64,000 nt of DNA from Microbacterium thalli (GTDB taxonomy: Bacteria > Actinomycetota > Actinomycetes > Actinomycetales > Microbacteriaceae), in contig NZ_JAQZCH010000002.1 in the NCBI RefSeq assembly GCF_028737325.1, forward strand, positions 1-64,000, given 5' to 3'. The notes beneath the pieces were generated by a model that searched no databases, was not told where the DNA came from, and was given only the letters and a program-made list of their open reading frames with translations. Made by a program: the position numbers and the translations under genes. How positions within the stretch are numbered: position 1 is the first letter of the stretch; each line of letters opens with the position of its first letter. Positions 26,786-37,882 of this stretch are shown piece after piece.

Positions 26786-26791
26786 AGCCTA
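26786..26791 (-). promoter_or_regulatory. -10 element TAGGCT of the ten-gene signalling unit
   Basis: TAGGCT, 6 nt and GTG 26779 match the leaderless layout seen repeatedly here. It lies in the 35-nt gap after pmt, so the unit can be read separately from pmt, although read-through is also possible because I see no terminator between them. Confidence 0.5.
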
Positions 26792-26814
26792 TGGCCGGCG
26801 GCGCGCGCGGCGTG

Positions 26815-28404
26815 TCAGACCCAGCCGGGCAGCCAGTTGTGCAGGCGGTAGAACTCGTACGGCACGCGCATCGCCGACCACAGGGGGAACCAGAACGCCG
26901 CGATCACCACCACGAGGACGAGGAAGGCCCATACGACGCGCTGCGTGCTGCGGGCACGCCCGGAGCTGCGCGTGCCCCGCACCACCTCCTGCACGACGAA
27001 CACGAGTGCCAGCAGCAGGAAGGGCTGGATGAGTACCGTGTAGAACTGGAAGATTGTCCGATCGGGGTAGAGCAGCCACGGGACGTAGGTGGCCGCGACT
27101 GCTGTCAGGACGAGCGCGTACCGGCCGTCCCGCGTGCGGATGAACCGATAGACGAGGTAGAGGGTCGCCGCGACCGCCGCCCACCACACGATCGGGTTGG
27201 GCATGCTGTAGAGGATCTCCCAGCAGCCGTTGGCGTCGGTGCATCCGTCGGTGCCGTTCGGGGTGCTGTTGGCGTACATCGACGTCGGTCGCAGCAGCAG
27301 GGGCCACTGCACGGCGGGGCTGGCATACGCGTGCGGCGTCGACATGGCAGCCGTCGAGGCGTAGATCCCTTCGTGATAGCGCCAGAGGCTCTGCAGGGGG
27401 AGCGGAACCCACGACCACAGCCCGGTGGCGGGTGCGGCGTCCGCGCTGTGCCGGTCATACCCGCCGTCGGTGACCAACCACCCCGTCCAGGAGGCCAGGT
27501 ACACCATGAGCGCGACCGGAACGAGGAGGAGGAATGAGGCGACGCCCTGACGCGCGGCGGCATCCATCGGCCAGAAGAGCACGCCCGCTCGGCGACGCGC
27601 GAGAGCATCGCTGACGACGAGATAGAGGCCGATCGCGGCCAGGACGAACGCGCCCGACCACTTCACCGCCGACGCGGCACCGGCAGCCGCCCCCGCGGCG
27701 ATGATCCACGGGCGGTTCCACAGCACGGGACCCCACGACGGCGGGCCTGCGTCGTCCCAGCGGGCGGCCACCCGGGCGGCGAGGGTGACCCGATGCGACC
27801 GGCGGTCGAGCACCACGAACCAGAACGCCAGCAGGGTGAACAGCGTCAGGAAGATGTCGAGCAGCGCCGCACGGCTCATCACGATGCCGAGTCCATCGAT
27901 CGCCAGCAGGCCCGACGCGAGCGAGGCGAAGACGACCGAGCCCGACAGGCTGCGGGCGAGCAGGTAGAGCACGAGCACGCACGCGGTGCCGGCCAGGGCT
28001 GTCGCCAGACGCCATGCGAACGTCGAGTCCGCCCCGAACAGGGCCATCGGCAGGCCGATGAGGTACTTCCCGAGCGGCGGGTGCACCACGAAGCTACCGG
28101 TGGTCGTGAAGATGTCGGTCTCGCCGGCGAGGAACCGTTCGTCGGCTTCGTCCGGCCAGGTCGCGGCATATCCGAGCACCCACTGGCTCCACGCGTCCTT
28201 GACGTAGTACGTCTCGTCGAACACCACGGCGTGCGGGTGGGCGAGGTTCGACAGGCGCAGGACGGCCGCCAGCAGGGTGATGAGCAGCGGCGCGATCCAC
28301 CCGATGCGACGTGCGAGCACCGGGTCGCCCGACACCCGCCGGTGCCACCGATCGAGCAGCGTCGGCCGCTCCTCGGGCGCCAGCGGCTCAGCGGTCGTCG
28401 TCAC
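26815..28404 (-). CDS. pmt: polyprenyl-phosphate-mannose protein O-mannosyltransferase
   Basis: This is a multi-spanning membrane glycosyltransferase of the GT39/PMT family (529 aa). It transfers mannose from a polyprenyl-phosphate donor to Ser/Thr of exported proteins. The family's acidic pair is seen in VVFDETYYVKDA (Asp63-Glu64) in the first extracellular loop after helix 1, followed by HPPLGKYLIG and many helices to about residue 520. Length and topology agree with mycobacterial Pmt (Rv1002c). It is divergent from rsmI, as in other Actinobacteria. GTG 28404 lies 6 nt after a TAGGCT -10 element. The giant Ig-like and galactanase proteins encoded nearby are possible substrates; this is speculation. 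Confidence 0.9.
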   Translation of the reverse strand: MTTTAEPLAPEERPTLLDRWHRRVSGDPVLARRIGWIAPLLITLLAAVLRLSNLAHPHAVVFDETYYVKDAWSQWVLGYAATWPDEADERFLAGETDIFTTTGSFVVHPPLGKYLIGLPMALFGADSTFAWRLATALAGTACVLVLYLLARSLSGSVVFASLASGLLAIDGLGIVMSRAALLDIFLTLFTLLAFWFVVLDRRSHRVTLAARVAARWDDAGPPSWGPVLWNRPWIIAAGAAAGAASAVKWSGAFVLAAIGLYLVVSDALARRRAGVLFWPMDAAARQGVASFLLLVPVALMVYLASWTGWLVTDGGYDRHSADAAPATGLWSWVPLPLQSLWRYHEGIYASTAAMSTPHAYASPAVQWPLLLRPTSMYANSTPNGTDGCTDANGCWEILYSMPNPIVWWAAVAATLYLVYRFIRTRDGRYALVLTAVAATYVPWLLYPDRTIFQFYTVLIQPFLLLALVFVVQEVVRGTRSSGRARSTQRVVWAFLVLVVVIAAFWFPLWSAMRVPYEFYRLHNWLPGWV

Positions 28405-28410
28405 CGGGCC

Positions 28411-28416
28411 AGCCTA
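28411..28416 (-). promoter_or_regulatory. pmt: -10 element TAGGCT of pmt
   Basis: Reading on the minus strand, TAGGCT is followed by 6 nt and GTG 28404, so the transcript is probably leaderless. It shares two bases (28415-28416) with the -10 element of rsmI on the other strand. Confidence 0.6.
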
Positions 28417-28420
28417 TGCT
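28415..28420 (+). promoter_or_regulatory. rsmI: -10 element TATGCT of rsmI
   Basis: TATGCT is followed by 6 nt and GTG 28427, predicting a leaderless rsmI mRNA. It overlaps the pmt -10 element, so RNA polymerase probably cannot occupy both promoters at once. Confidence 0.6.
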
Positions 28421-28426
28421 GGGGCG

Positions 28427-29248
28427 GTGATCATCCTCGCCGCGACGCCCATCGGCAACCTCGGCGACGCGTCGGCCCGGCTCGTGTCGGCGCTCGAGAA
28501 CGCCACCACGATCGCCGCGGAAGACACCCGCACGACGCAGCGGCTGCTGCAGGCGCTCGGCATCGCCCACCGCCCTCGTCTGATCGCTCTGCACGACCAC
28601 AACGAGAGGCAGCGCGCCGCCGACCTGGTCGAGCGGGCCCGCGAAGAAGACATCCTCGTGCTCAGCGATGCGGGGATGCCGACCGTTAGCGACCCCGGCT
28701 ATGGCCTGGTGGCCGCGGCGGCGGCAGCCGGTGTCGATGTCACGGTCCTGCCCGGGCCGAGCGCCGTACTCACGGCGCTCGCCGTCTCGGGTCTGCCGAC
28801 CGACCGCTTCGCCTTCGAGGGGTTCCCGCCGCGCAAGCCCGGCGACCGCCGCCGCCTGTTCGACCAGCTCGCCGCCGAGACACGCACCCTCGTGTTCTTC
28901 GAGGCCCCCTCGCGCATCGCCGAGGTGCTGTCGGCGATGGCCGACGCTTTCGGCGCGGACCGCCGGGCGGCCGTCTGCCGCGAGCTGACCAAGCTGCACG
29001 AGCAGATCGTGCGGGGAACCCTGGCCGAGCTGGCGACCTGGGCCGCCGACGGCGTCCGAGGAGAGATCGTCGTCGTCGTCGAGGGAGCCGGCCCGCTGGC
29101 GAGCGACCCCGAGACCGCCCTCGCGCAGGTGCAGACGCTCGTGGCCGACGGGATGCGGCTGAAGGATGCCGCTGCCGAGGTCTCGGCCGCCACCGGTCTG
29201 TCGTCGCGCGATCTCTACCAGGCCGCGCTCGCCGCCCGCCGGGCCTGA
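28427..29248 (+). CDS. rsmI: 16S rRNA (cytidine1402-2'-O)-methyltransferase RsmI
   Basis: This is a SAM-dependent methyltransferase that 2'-O-methylates C1402 in the decoding centre of 16S rRNA. It has 273 residues, as is usual. Tetrapyrrole-methylase-type motifs are present: ILAATPIGNLGD at the N-terminus, EDTRTTQRLL, LSDAGMPTVSDPG and LPGPSAVLTALAVSGLP. GTG 28427 was chosen because the protein begins exactly at the conserved VIILAATPIGN; the frame open from 28277 overlaps the divergent pmt. A strong bidirectional terminator follows. Confidence 0.95.
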   Translation: MIILAATPIGNLGDASARLVSALENATTIAAEDTRTTQRLLQALGIAHRPRLIALHDHNERQRAADLVERAREEDILVLSDAGMPTVSDPGYGLVAAAAAAGVDVTVLPGPSAVLTALAVSGLPTDRFAFEGFPPRKPGDRRRLFDQLAAETRTLVFFEAPSRIAEVLSAMADAFGADRRAAVCRELTKLHEQIVRGTLAELATWAADGVRGEIVVVVEGAGPLASDPETALAQVQTLVADGMRLKDAAAEVSAATGLSSRDLYQAALAARRA

Positions 29249-29279
29249 CGCACCGCGGCATCCGTCGTGGCCGGGCACA

Positions 29280-29313
29280 CGGCCGCGACGCGCACACCGG
29301 TGCGTCGCGGCCG
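29280..29313. terminator. bidirectional terminator between rsmI and galactanase genes
   Basis: A perfect 12-bp stem (29280-29291 with 29302-29313) lies in the 81-nt gap between the convergent rsmI and GH53 genes. Flanking bases extend the pairing imperfectly. There is no T tract, as for most hairpins here. Confidence 0.75.
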
Positions 29314-29329
29314 CGTGCCGACCGGCCGA

Positions 29330-31786
<2,457 letters not shown>

Positions 31787-32680
31787 TCAGCCCTTGACGG
31801 ACCCGGCGGTCAGACCGCCGATGATGTAGCGCTGCAGACCGAGGAACAGCGCCAGGATCGGGATCGAGGCGAGGACGGCGCCCGCGGCGAACAGGCCCCA
31901 GTTGCTCGCCAGCTGGTTCGAGACCCACTGGAACATCCCCACGGCGAGCGTCCAGTTGTCCTCCGACACCAGGACGATCTTCGCGATGATGTAGTCGCCG
32001 AACGAGGCGATGAACGCCAGCAGCGCCACCACGGCGAGGATGGGCGTCACGAGGGGCATGATGATCCGCCAGAAGATCTGCGCGTGCGTCGCGCCGTCGA
32101 TCTTCGCCGACTCGTCGAGCTCCATCGGGATGGTGTTGAAGAACCCGTACATGAGGAACGTGTTCACACCGAGCGCGCCGCCGAGGTACACGCAGATGAG
32201 GGCGAGCTTCGAGTTCAGCCCGAGGACCGGGAAGACCTCGCCGAGTGCGAGGAGCATCAGGAAGATCGCGACGAAGGCCAGCGCCTGCGGGAACATCTGG
32301 ATGATGAGCAGGGCGGTGAGGCCGGGGCGCCGCCCGCGGAAGCGGAACCGCGAGAAGGCGTACGCGGCTGCGGCACCCATCAACACGGCGCCGAGCGCGG
32401 AGGCGCCACTGACGATCAGCGTGTTGCCGTACCAGGTCCAGTACGACGTCCCCCCGAGCGCCGCGAAGTTCGACAGGTCGAAAGCCGCGAAGAGCCGGTT
32501 GCTCGCGGCGAGGCTGCCGCGGGGGTTGAGCGCCGCCGAGACGACGTACAGCAGGGGGAACATCGCGTAGAAGAGGATGACGAGCGCGACGAGGTACTTC
32601 CAGCCCACGTCGAGCAGCCAGCGGCGGCGGCGGGCCGTGGTCGTGCGGCCGGCGCGGGGACGGACGGTGGCGGTGGACAT
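31787..32680 (-). CDS. ganQ: galactooligosaccharide ABC transporter permease, MalG/GanQ type
   Basis: This is the second membrane subunit of the importer (297 aa, six predicted helices). The EAA loop that contacts the ATPase reads ELDESAKIDGATHAQIFWRI near residue 200. The ending GGLTAGSVKG is typical of MalG homologues. ATG 32680 overlaps the last base of the upstream stop (TGATG), indicating coupled translation; the frame open to 33100 reads into the partner gene. The assignment to galactan products comes from the flanking GH53 and GH42 genes. No ATPase gene is present in the operon, so a shared MsmX-like ATPase elsewhere is expected. Confidence 0.88.
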   Translation of the reverse strand: MSTATVRPRAGRTTTARRRRWLLDVGWKYLVALVILFYAMFPLLYVVSAALNPRGSLAASNRLFAAFDLSNFAALGGTSYWTWYGNTLIVSGASALGAVLMGAAAAYAFSRFRFRGRRPGLTALLIIQMFPQALAFVAIFLMLLALGEVFPVLGLNSKLALICVYLGGALGVNTFLMYGFFNTIPMELDESAKIDGATHAQIFWRIIMPLVTPILAVVALLAFIASFGDYIIAKIVLVSEDNWTLAVGMFQWVSNQLASNWGLFAAGAVLASIPILALFLGLQRYIIGGLTAGSVKG

Positions 32681-34308
32681 CACTGGTACTCCTCCAGCTT
32701 GCGGGTCTGACGGAACGCCAGGGCGGAGATCACGCCGACGACGATGAACACGAGGATCGACAGGGCGCTGGCCAGGCCGTAGTCGGCGGCACCGCCCGAG
32801 ACGCCGGAGATGGCCCAGATCGCGGAGATCAGGATGTCGGTGGCGCCGAGGGCGTAGGGCGCGCCGGGGATCGCCGGCCCGCCGCTGTTGAACATGAAGA
32901 TGATCGTGAAGTTGTTGAAGCTGAACGCGAACGACGAGATGAGCAGCGGGGCGGTCGCGACGAGGACCAGTGGCAGCACGATCGCGCGGAACTGGCGGAA
33001 CCGGCCGGCGCCGTCGATCGATGCCGCCTCGAGTGCGTCGGACGGCAGCGCCTGCAGCGCACCGGTGCACACGAGGAAGTAGTACGGGTAGGTCAGCCAC
33101 ACGTTGACGAACAGGACGGCGATGCGAGCCAGCCAGGGATCACCGAGCCAGTCGATGTTCGCCCCGCCGAAGAAGAACTCGTTGATCACACCGAACTCGG
33201 CGTTGAACATGCCTCGGAACAACAGTGCCGACATGAACGCCGGGAACGCGTAGGGGAGGATGAACAAGGTCCGGAGGATCTTGCGGCCCTTGACCCTCGG
33301 GTCGTTGAAGATCAACGCCACGACGAGCCCCATGATGAAGGGGATGAGCACGGACAGCGTCGCCCAGACGAATGTCCACAGGGTGACGAGCGCCAGCGGC
33401 TCGAGCAGACCGGGATCGGTGGCCAGACGCAGGAAGTTGTCGAACCCGACGTTCACGACCCATCCGGTCGGCAGTGCGGTTCCGTCCTCCGAGACGAAGG
33501 AGCCGCTGTCGCTGGCGGTGTACACCGTGCCGGATGCCGTGTCGGTGATGGTCTGCGCCGCGGCATCCCACTCCAGCGTCGACAGGTAGACGGCGCCGGT
33601 CGAGCCGTCCCTCGTGCGGATGGAGCCCTCGTTCGGGTCGTCCGAGACCGGCACACGGAGCTCGACGACCACGGCCTGCAGGTCGGGATCGCCCAGGAAG
33701 GTGCCTCGGGGAACGACGTTCCACCCGGGAACGTCGGTGGGCGCGCCGGTGGCCGAGGTCTCGCCCACGACTTCCAGAGGCCGATCGACCGCGCCTGCCT
33801 TGATCTCACCGTCGTCGTTGATGGCGAAGCCGTACTCGCCGCCCTGCTCGACCACAGCGAGCGGGTAGGAGGGGGAGGTGTCGACGCGCCGTTCACCCTG
33901 CGCGAGGGCGGCGGCGACGGCCTGCTCCTGCGAGCCGACGTGCCCCGCGCCGTAGTTGGTGAAGGCGATGTACGCGGTGTAGCCGAAGATGAAGACCTGG
34001 AACACCAGCAGGAACGCCAGGCCGGGAAGCAAGTACTTCAGCGGGAGCGCCCGCTTGGTGAAGTACACGACATCGGCGGCGATCAGCAGCACGGCGGCCG
34101 CGGTCGCGATGATCCACGACTCGGCCTGCACGGCGGCGAAGACGCCCATGAGGCCGAACGCGTTGACGATGGCCATCAGCACGAGCTTCACGACGAAGCC
34201 CCAGCCGAGACCGTTCCATCGACGGCCGTGCGGCTCGGCGCCCGGTTTCGACAGCGGGGGCTGAGGCGGCGGTGCGCTCTCGCTCAAGGTTCCCTGGGGG
34301 ACCGACAT
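32680..34308 (-). CDS. ganP: galactooligosaccharide ABC transporter permease, MalF/GanP type
   Basis: This is the first membrane subunit of the importer (542 aa). Three N-terminal helices (about 25-110) are followed by a large extracytoplasmic domain (about 125-290), like the MalF P2 loop, and then the conserved transport domain with the EAA motif LEAASIDGAGRFRQF near residue 425. The start was moved to ATG 34308: AAGGAG (34315-34320) abuts the first ATG at 34314 but stands 6 nt before the second. A hairpin separates it from the binding-protein gene upstream. Confidence 0.9.
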   Translation of the reverse strand: MSVPQGTLSESAPPPQPPLSKPGAEPHGRRWNGLGWGFVVKLVLMAIVNAFGLMGVFAAVQAESWIIATAAAVLLIAADVVYFTKRALPLKYLLPGLAFLLVFQVFIFGYTAYIAFTNYGAGHVGSQEQAVAAALAQGERRVDTSPSYPLAVVEQGGEYGFAINDDGEIKAGAVDRPLEVVGETSATGAPTDVPGWNVVPRGTFLGDPDLQAVVVELRVPVSDDPNEGSIRTRDGSTGAVYLSTLEWDAAAQTITDTASGTVYTASDSGSFVSEDGTALPTGWVVNVGFDNFLRLATDPGLLEPLALVTLWTFVWATLSVLIPFIMGLVVALIFNDPRVKGRKILRTLFILPYAFPAFMSALLFRGMFNAEFGVINEFFFGGANIDWLGDPWLARIAVLFVNVWLTYPYYFLVCTGALQALPSDALEAASIDGAGRFRQFRAIVLPLVLVATAPLLISSFAFSFNNFTIIFMFNSGGPAIPGAPYALGATDILISAIWAISGVSGGAADYGLASALSILVFIVVGVISALAFRQTRKLEEYQ

Positions 34309-34314
34309 GTGCAT

Positions 34315-34320
34315 CTCCTT
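34315..34320 (-). promoter_or_regulatory. ganP: ribosome-binding site AAGGAG that decides the ganP start
   Basis: AAGGAG is followed by ATGCACATG. The first ATG has zero spacing and cannot use this site. The second ATG at 34308 has the ideal 6-nt spacing. Confidence 0.75.
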
Positions 34321-34340
34321 CGACTTTCCTGCGACGAGGG

Positions 34341-34370
34341 TCCGGGGGCGGAGTCTCCTCCGCCCCCGGA
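34341..34370 (-). terminator. intercistronic hairpin between ganS and ganP
   Basis: A perfect 12-bp stem (34341-34352 with 34359-34370) with loop GTCTCC begins 5 nt after the binding-protein stop. Its position matches the hairpin after the binding-protein gene at 1299-1330. It probably lowers read-through into the permease genes or protects the upstream mRNA. Confidence 0.65.
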
Positions 34371-34375
34371 GGGGA

Positions 34376-35608
34376 TCAGCCGATAGCGGCTTCGACGTCG
34401 GTCACCATGGTGTTCCACGCCGTGACGGCGTCGCCGCCCTTGATGATCTGAGCCTGAGCCGCGCCCCACAGCTCCCAGACGGAGCCCATCTCGGGGAGCG
34501 AGGGCTGGGGAACGCCGTTCGCCGCGGAGGCGAGGAAGCCGGCGACGACGGGGTCGGACGACACCTCTGCGGCAAGGGTCTTCCACGCGGGCAGACGCGG
34601 GTCGGCCTCGTACAGCGCGCGCTGGGCGTCGTCGGTGGCGAGGTAGGTGGTCAGGAACTCCTGCGCGAGCAGCTTGTTCGAGCTCTCCGAGCTGATGTAG
34701 AAGCCCTGCACCCCGACGAACGGCGCCGCCGTCTCGCCGCCGGCCGACGGGATGGGGTTGACCTTGACGTTGACCCCGTCCGCGGTCAGCGCCTCGATCG
34801 CCCACGGGCCCTGCACCGTATAGGCGGCCGTGCCCGAGGCGAACAGCTCGTTGTTGGTGTCGTAGTCGATCGTGGTCGAGATCTCACCCGAGCCCGCCTC
34901 GCCGTGAGCTCCGAGCCAGGAGGCGAAGGCCTCGCCGGCCGGGCCGCCCATGCCGATCTCGGTGGTGTACGACCCCGAGGCATCCTGCACGAACACCGGG
35001 GCGCCGAACGACGTCTGGAACCCGTACATCGTGTACGCGTCGCCCTTCTGACCGGCGGTGTTGATCACGAACGGACGCTCAGCGCCGGCCGCCTGCGCGC
35101 GGGCGATCATGTCGTCCCACGACGTCGGGGCCTCTTCGCCCACGAGGTCGGTGTTCTGAATGAGGGCCATCGTCTCGAGCGCGTAGGGGAAGCCGTAGAC
35201 CTGCCCGTCGTACGTGAACGCGTCGACGGCCACCTGCTCGATCTGCTCGGCCTTGTCGCCGAGGTCGATCGTGTCCACCACGCCGGCCGAGACGAACGAG
35301 CCGAGGAAGTCGTGCGCGCCGACGGTGATGTCGGGGCCCTCGCCCGTGGGGACCTGGTTGATGAAGTCGTTGCGGATGTCCTCGAAGTTCTTCTGGACCA
35401 GCTCGACCTTCGTGCCCGTCTCTTCTTCGAACGCCTTCGCGGCCGCCTCGATGGCGGGCGCGCGGTTCGCGTCGGTCCAGACGACGAGCGTGCCGCCCGA
35501 GCCGCCGTCGGCGTTGCCGCTCTCGCTGGGGGAGCTGCCGCCGGAGCAACCGGCGAGCAGAACGGTGGTCGCCGCGATGGCGACGATTCCGGTCCCGATC
35601 TTGCGCAT
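34376..35608 (-). CDS. ganS: galactooligosaccharide-binding lipoprotein, MalE/GanS type
   Basis: This is the solute-binding lipoprotein of the importer (410 aa). The signal peptide ends in LLAGC, with lipidated Cys21, followed by a Ser/Gly-rich linker and a cluster B binding fold (TLVVWTDANRAPAIE, then GPDITVGAHDFLG and YGFPYALETMALIQN). ATG 35608 with GGAAG upstream starts exactly at the signal peptide; the frame open to 35752 adds only non-signal sequence. Maltose-type binding proteins look similar, but the neighbours (endo-galactanase, beta-galactosidase) point to galactooligosaccharides. It lies 147 nt after the GH42 gene. Confidence 0.88.
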   Translation of the reverse strand: MRKIGTGIVAIAATTVLLAGCSGGSSPSESGNADGGSGGTLVVWTDANRAPAIEAAAKAFEEETGTKVELVQKNFEDIRNDFINQVPTGEGPDITVGAHDFLGSFVSAGVVDTIDLGDKAEQIEQVAVDAFTYDGQVYGFPYALETMALIQNTDLVGEEAPTSWDDMIARAQAAGAERPFVINTAGQKGDAYTMYGFQTSFGAPVFVQDASGSYTTEIGMGGPAGEAFASWLGAHGEAGSGEISTTIDYDTNNELFASGTAAYTVQGPWAIEALTADGVNVKVNPIPSAGGETAAPFVGVQGFYISSESSNKLLAQEFLTTYLATDDAQRALYEADPRLPAWKTLAAEVSSDPVVAGFLASAANGVPQPSLPEMGSVWELWGAAQAQIIKGGDAVTAWNTMVTDVEAAIG

Positions 35609-35717
35609 GGATCTTCCTTCCGAAGTGGTCGATCGGGGCGCCTCGCGAGAGGTCGCGCCGTCACGACCGGTGTGGATGCCGCTGCCGGGTGGCGTCGGCG
35701 GTTTCTCAGTGCGTGCC

Positions 35718-35738
35718 GGCCGACGTCGACTGTCGGCC
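35718..35738 (-). promoter_or_regulatory. small hairpin in the GH42-ganS gap
   Basis: A 7-bp stem (35718-35724 with 35732-35738) follows the GH42 stop by about 20 nt in the transcript. The 147-nt gap contains no second copy of the operator palindrome found upstream of the GH42 gene. It may be an intercistronic processing or pausing site. Confidence 0.3.
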
Positions 35739-35755
35739 AGCGGTGGGGTCATCGA

Positions 35756-37777
35756 TCAGCGATCACCTCCGGGTGCTGTGCGCGGTGCTCGGACGACGGC
35801 GACGTCGCCCGCACTCACCTCCAGCGTGCCCTCGACGGTGTCGCCTGTCAGCAGGTCGACGCCCTCCAGAGCGAGTCGTGCGGCCGTCGCACCGTGGTTG
35901 ATCGCGACGACGTAGTCGGTGTCGGCGCCCGCGCGGCGGACGACCTCAAGCCCTGCGGAAGCCGGCAGCGGTGCGATGCCGGCGTCGGCGTAGACCTCCG
36001 TCATGACGGCGGCCAGGCCGGCGGCATCCGGCCGCGTGCTGATGTACCAGCCGGCTCCGTTACCGTGCGACTTGCGCGTGATCGCGGGCATGCCCGCCGC
36101 GGGGCCGTCCGTGTAGGTGGCGCGCGTCTCGGCGCCCGTGACGACGAGGTGCTCGTGCCAGGCGTCGACGCGCAACGTGTCTTCGCCGAAGGCGACGGAC
36201 GTCGACACCCCTGCGCGCAGCGGCAGGTGCTCCTCGACCCAGACGCCGAGCGACGGCTCGAGGGGGACGCCGAACCCGCCCGCGTGGACGGCGTCGTTCT
36301 CGTCCACCACCGCCGAGAAGAACGACACCACGAGCGTGCCGCCGCTTTCGACGTAGCGGTTGAGGTTCTCGGCGTCGTCGCGACGCAGCAGGTACTGGGC
36401 GGGAGCGATGACCAGCTTGTAGGCCGAGAGGTCGTCGCCGGGAAGGGCGAAGTCGGCCGTGATGTTGTCGCGCCAGAGTCGCTCGTAGAACGCGCGGATC
36501 CGCTCGTCGTGCGAGACGTCCTCGGACGGACGCCATTCGAGGTCCTGCGCCCAGAACGACTCGAAGTCCCACAGGATCGCGACATCCGCCTGCACGCGCG
36601 AACCGCGGACCTCCGACAGTCGGTCGAGCTTGGCCCCCAGGTCGACGACCTCGCGGAAGACGCGGGACCCCGTGCCGGCGTGCGGCAGCATCGCCGAGTG
36701 GAACTTCTCGGCGCCCGAGCGTCCGGCGCGCCACTGGAAGAAGAGGATGCCGTCGGCGCCGCGGCCGAGGTGCGAGAGCGAGTTGCGCGCCATCTCACCC
36801 GGACGCTTCGCGACGTTGCGCGGCTGCCAGTTCACGGCCGAGGTGGAGTGCTCCATGAGGATCCACGGCTTGCCACGGCCCACGGATCGTGAGAGGTCGG
36901 CGGCGATGGCCAGGCCGATCTCGCCCTCGTCGTCGGCGGCCCACAGGTAGTGGTCGTCCGACACGATGTCGACCTCGCGCCCCCAGGCCCACAGATCGCA
37001 GCCGTTGTGCTGGTTGGCCATGAAGTTGGTGGTCACCGGCAGGGACGAGAAACGACGGATGGCGTCGCGCTCGGCGACGAAGCAGGCGCGCAGCTGCGCG
37101 TCGGTGAAGCGGGCGAAGTCCAGGCGCTGCGCGGGGTTGACCACCGAGGGTGCGGCAGCGGGTGCGCCGACGTGCTCCCAGTCGCCGTAGTGCTGCCCCC
37201 AGAAGGCCGTGCCCCACGCGGCGTTGAGCGCGTCGAGGCTGCCGTACTTCTCCTGCAGCCAGCTGCGCCAGGCGCGGACGGCGTGGGGGGAGTAGTCCTC
37301 GCCGACCGGGACGCCGTACTCGTTGTGCACGTGCCACATGACGACGGCCGGGTGGTCGGCGTAGCGCTCGGCCAGCGCGCCGGCGATGCCCACGGCTGCT
37401 TCGCGGTAGGCGGGGGCGGAGTGCGAGGCCATGCCGCGCGACCCGAACCCCATGACGACGCCGTCGCGGGTGATCACCCGGGCGTCGGGGTGGTTCGCGA
37501 AGAACCAGGCCGGGGGCGAGGCCGTGGGAGTGCCGAGGTCGACGGCGATGCCGTTCTCGTGCAGCAGCCCGATGATCTCGTCGAGCCAGTCGAAGTCGAA
37601 CACGCCCTCGCTCGTCTCGATGAGCGCCCACGAGAAGATGCCGATGCTGACGACGTTGACGCCGGCTTCGCGCATCAGGCGCACGTCCTCGCGCCATACC
37701 TCGCGCGGCCACTGCTCGGGGTTGTAGTCGCCGCCGTAGGCGATCCCGTCGATGGCCGGCCAAACGCTCGCAGGCAT
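35756..37777 (-). CDS. ganA: beta-galactosidase (GH42)
   Basis: This cytoplasmic beta-galactosidase hydrolyses imported galactooligosaccharides to galactose. The GH42 catalytic barrel has acid/base Glu153 in WHVHNEYG and nucleophile Glu309 in WILMEHSTS. A trimerisation domain (about 395-600) and a small C-terminal beta domain follow. It has 673 residues, as in the family, and no signal peptide. ATG 37777 has AAGGA 8 nt upstream and begins 9 residues before the conserved GIAYGGDYNPEQW. It is the first gene of the operon and is preceded by two LacI-type operators. The zinc-site cysteines of some GH42 enzymes are not evident. Confidence 0.92.
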   Translation of the reverse strand: MPASVWPAIDGIAYGGDYNPEQWPREVWREDVRLMREAGVNVVSIGIFSWALIETSEGVFDFDWLDEIIGLLHENGIAVDLGTPTASPPAWFFANHPDARVITRDGVVMGFGSRGMASHSAPAYREAAVGIAGALAERYADHPAVVMWHVHNEYGVPVGEDYSPHAVRAWRSWLQEKYGSLDALNAAWGTAFWGQHYGDWEHVGAPAAAPSVVNPAQRLDFARFTDAQLRACFVAERDAIRRFSSLPVTTNFMANQHNGCDLWAWGREVDIVSDDHYLWAADDEGEIGLAIAADLSRSVGRGKPWILMEHSTSAVNWQPRNVAKRPGEMARNSLSHLGRGADGILFFQWRAGRSGAEKFHSAMLPHAGTGSRVFREVVDLGAKLDRLSEVRGSRVQADVAILWDFESFWAQDLEWRPSEDVSHDERIRAFYERLWRDNITADFALPGDDLSAYKLVIAPAQYLLRRDDAENLNRYVESGGTLVVSFFSAVVDENDAVHAGGFGVPLEPSLGVWVEEHLPLRAGVSTSVAFGEDTLRVDAWHEHLVVTGAETRATYTDGPAAGMPAITRKSHGNGAGWYISTRPDAAGLAAVMTEVYADAGIAPLPASAGLEVVRRAGADTDYVVAINHGATAARLALEGVDLLTGDTVEGTLEVSAGDVAVVRAPRTAPGGDR

Positions 37778-37811
37778 GAAACGCGTCCTTGTGTCTCGCG
37801 GACCGATCGGG

Positions 37812-37827
37812 CTGTGACCGGTCACAG
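37812..37827. promoter_or_regulatory. operator 1 of the galactan operon (ctgtgaccggtcacag)
   Basis: This perfect 16-bp palindrome with a central CpG-type core (ACCGGT) is typical of LacI-family sites. It lies just downstream of the predicted -10 element of the GH42 promoter, where a bound repressor would block transcription, like lacO1. Confidence 0.8.
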
Positions 37828-37839
37828 GGTGTGATCACC

Positions 37840-37845
37840 AGCGTA
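37840..37845 (-). promoter_or_regulatory. predicted -10 element TACGCT of the galactan operon
   Basis: TACGCT on the minus strand lies between the two operators. It would start transcription near 37833 and give a 5' leader of about 55 nt that contains operator 1. Confidence 0.4.
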
Positions 37846-37882
37846 ATCGAGCGCGTCGGATTCCCGGGATGCCGTTATCGAA

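Noticed and set aside
31787-35608. Maltose/maltodextrin importer
   Set aside because: The subunits are MalEFG-like, but the operon contains GH53 and GH42 enzymes and no alpha-glucosidase, so galactooligosaccharides fit better.
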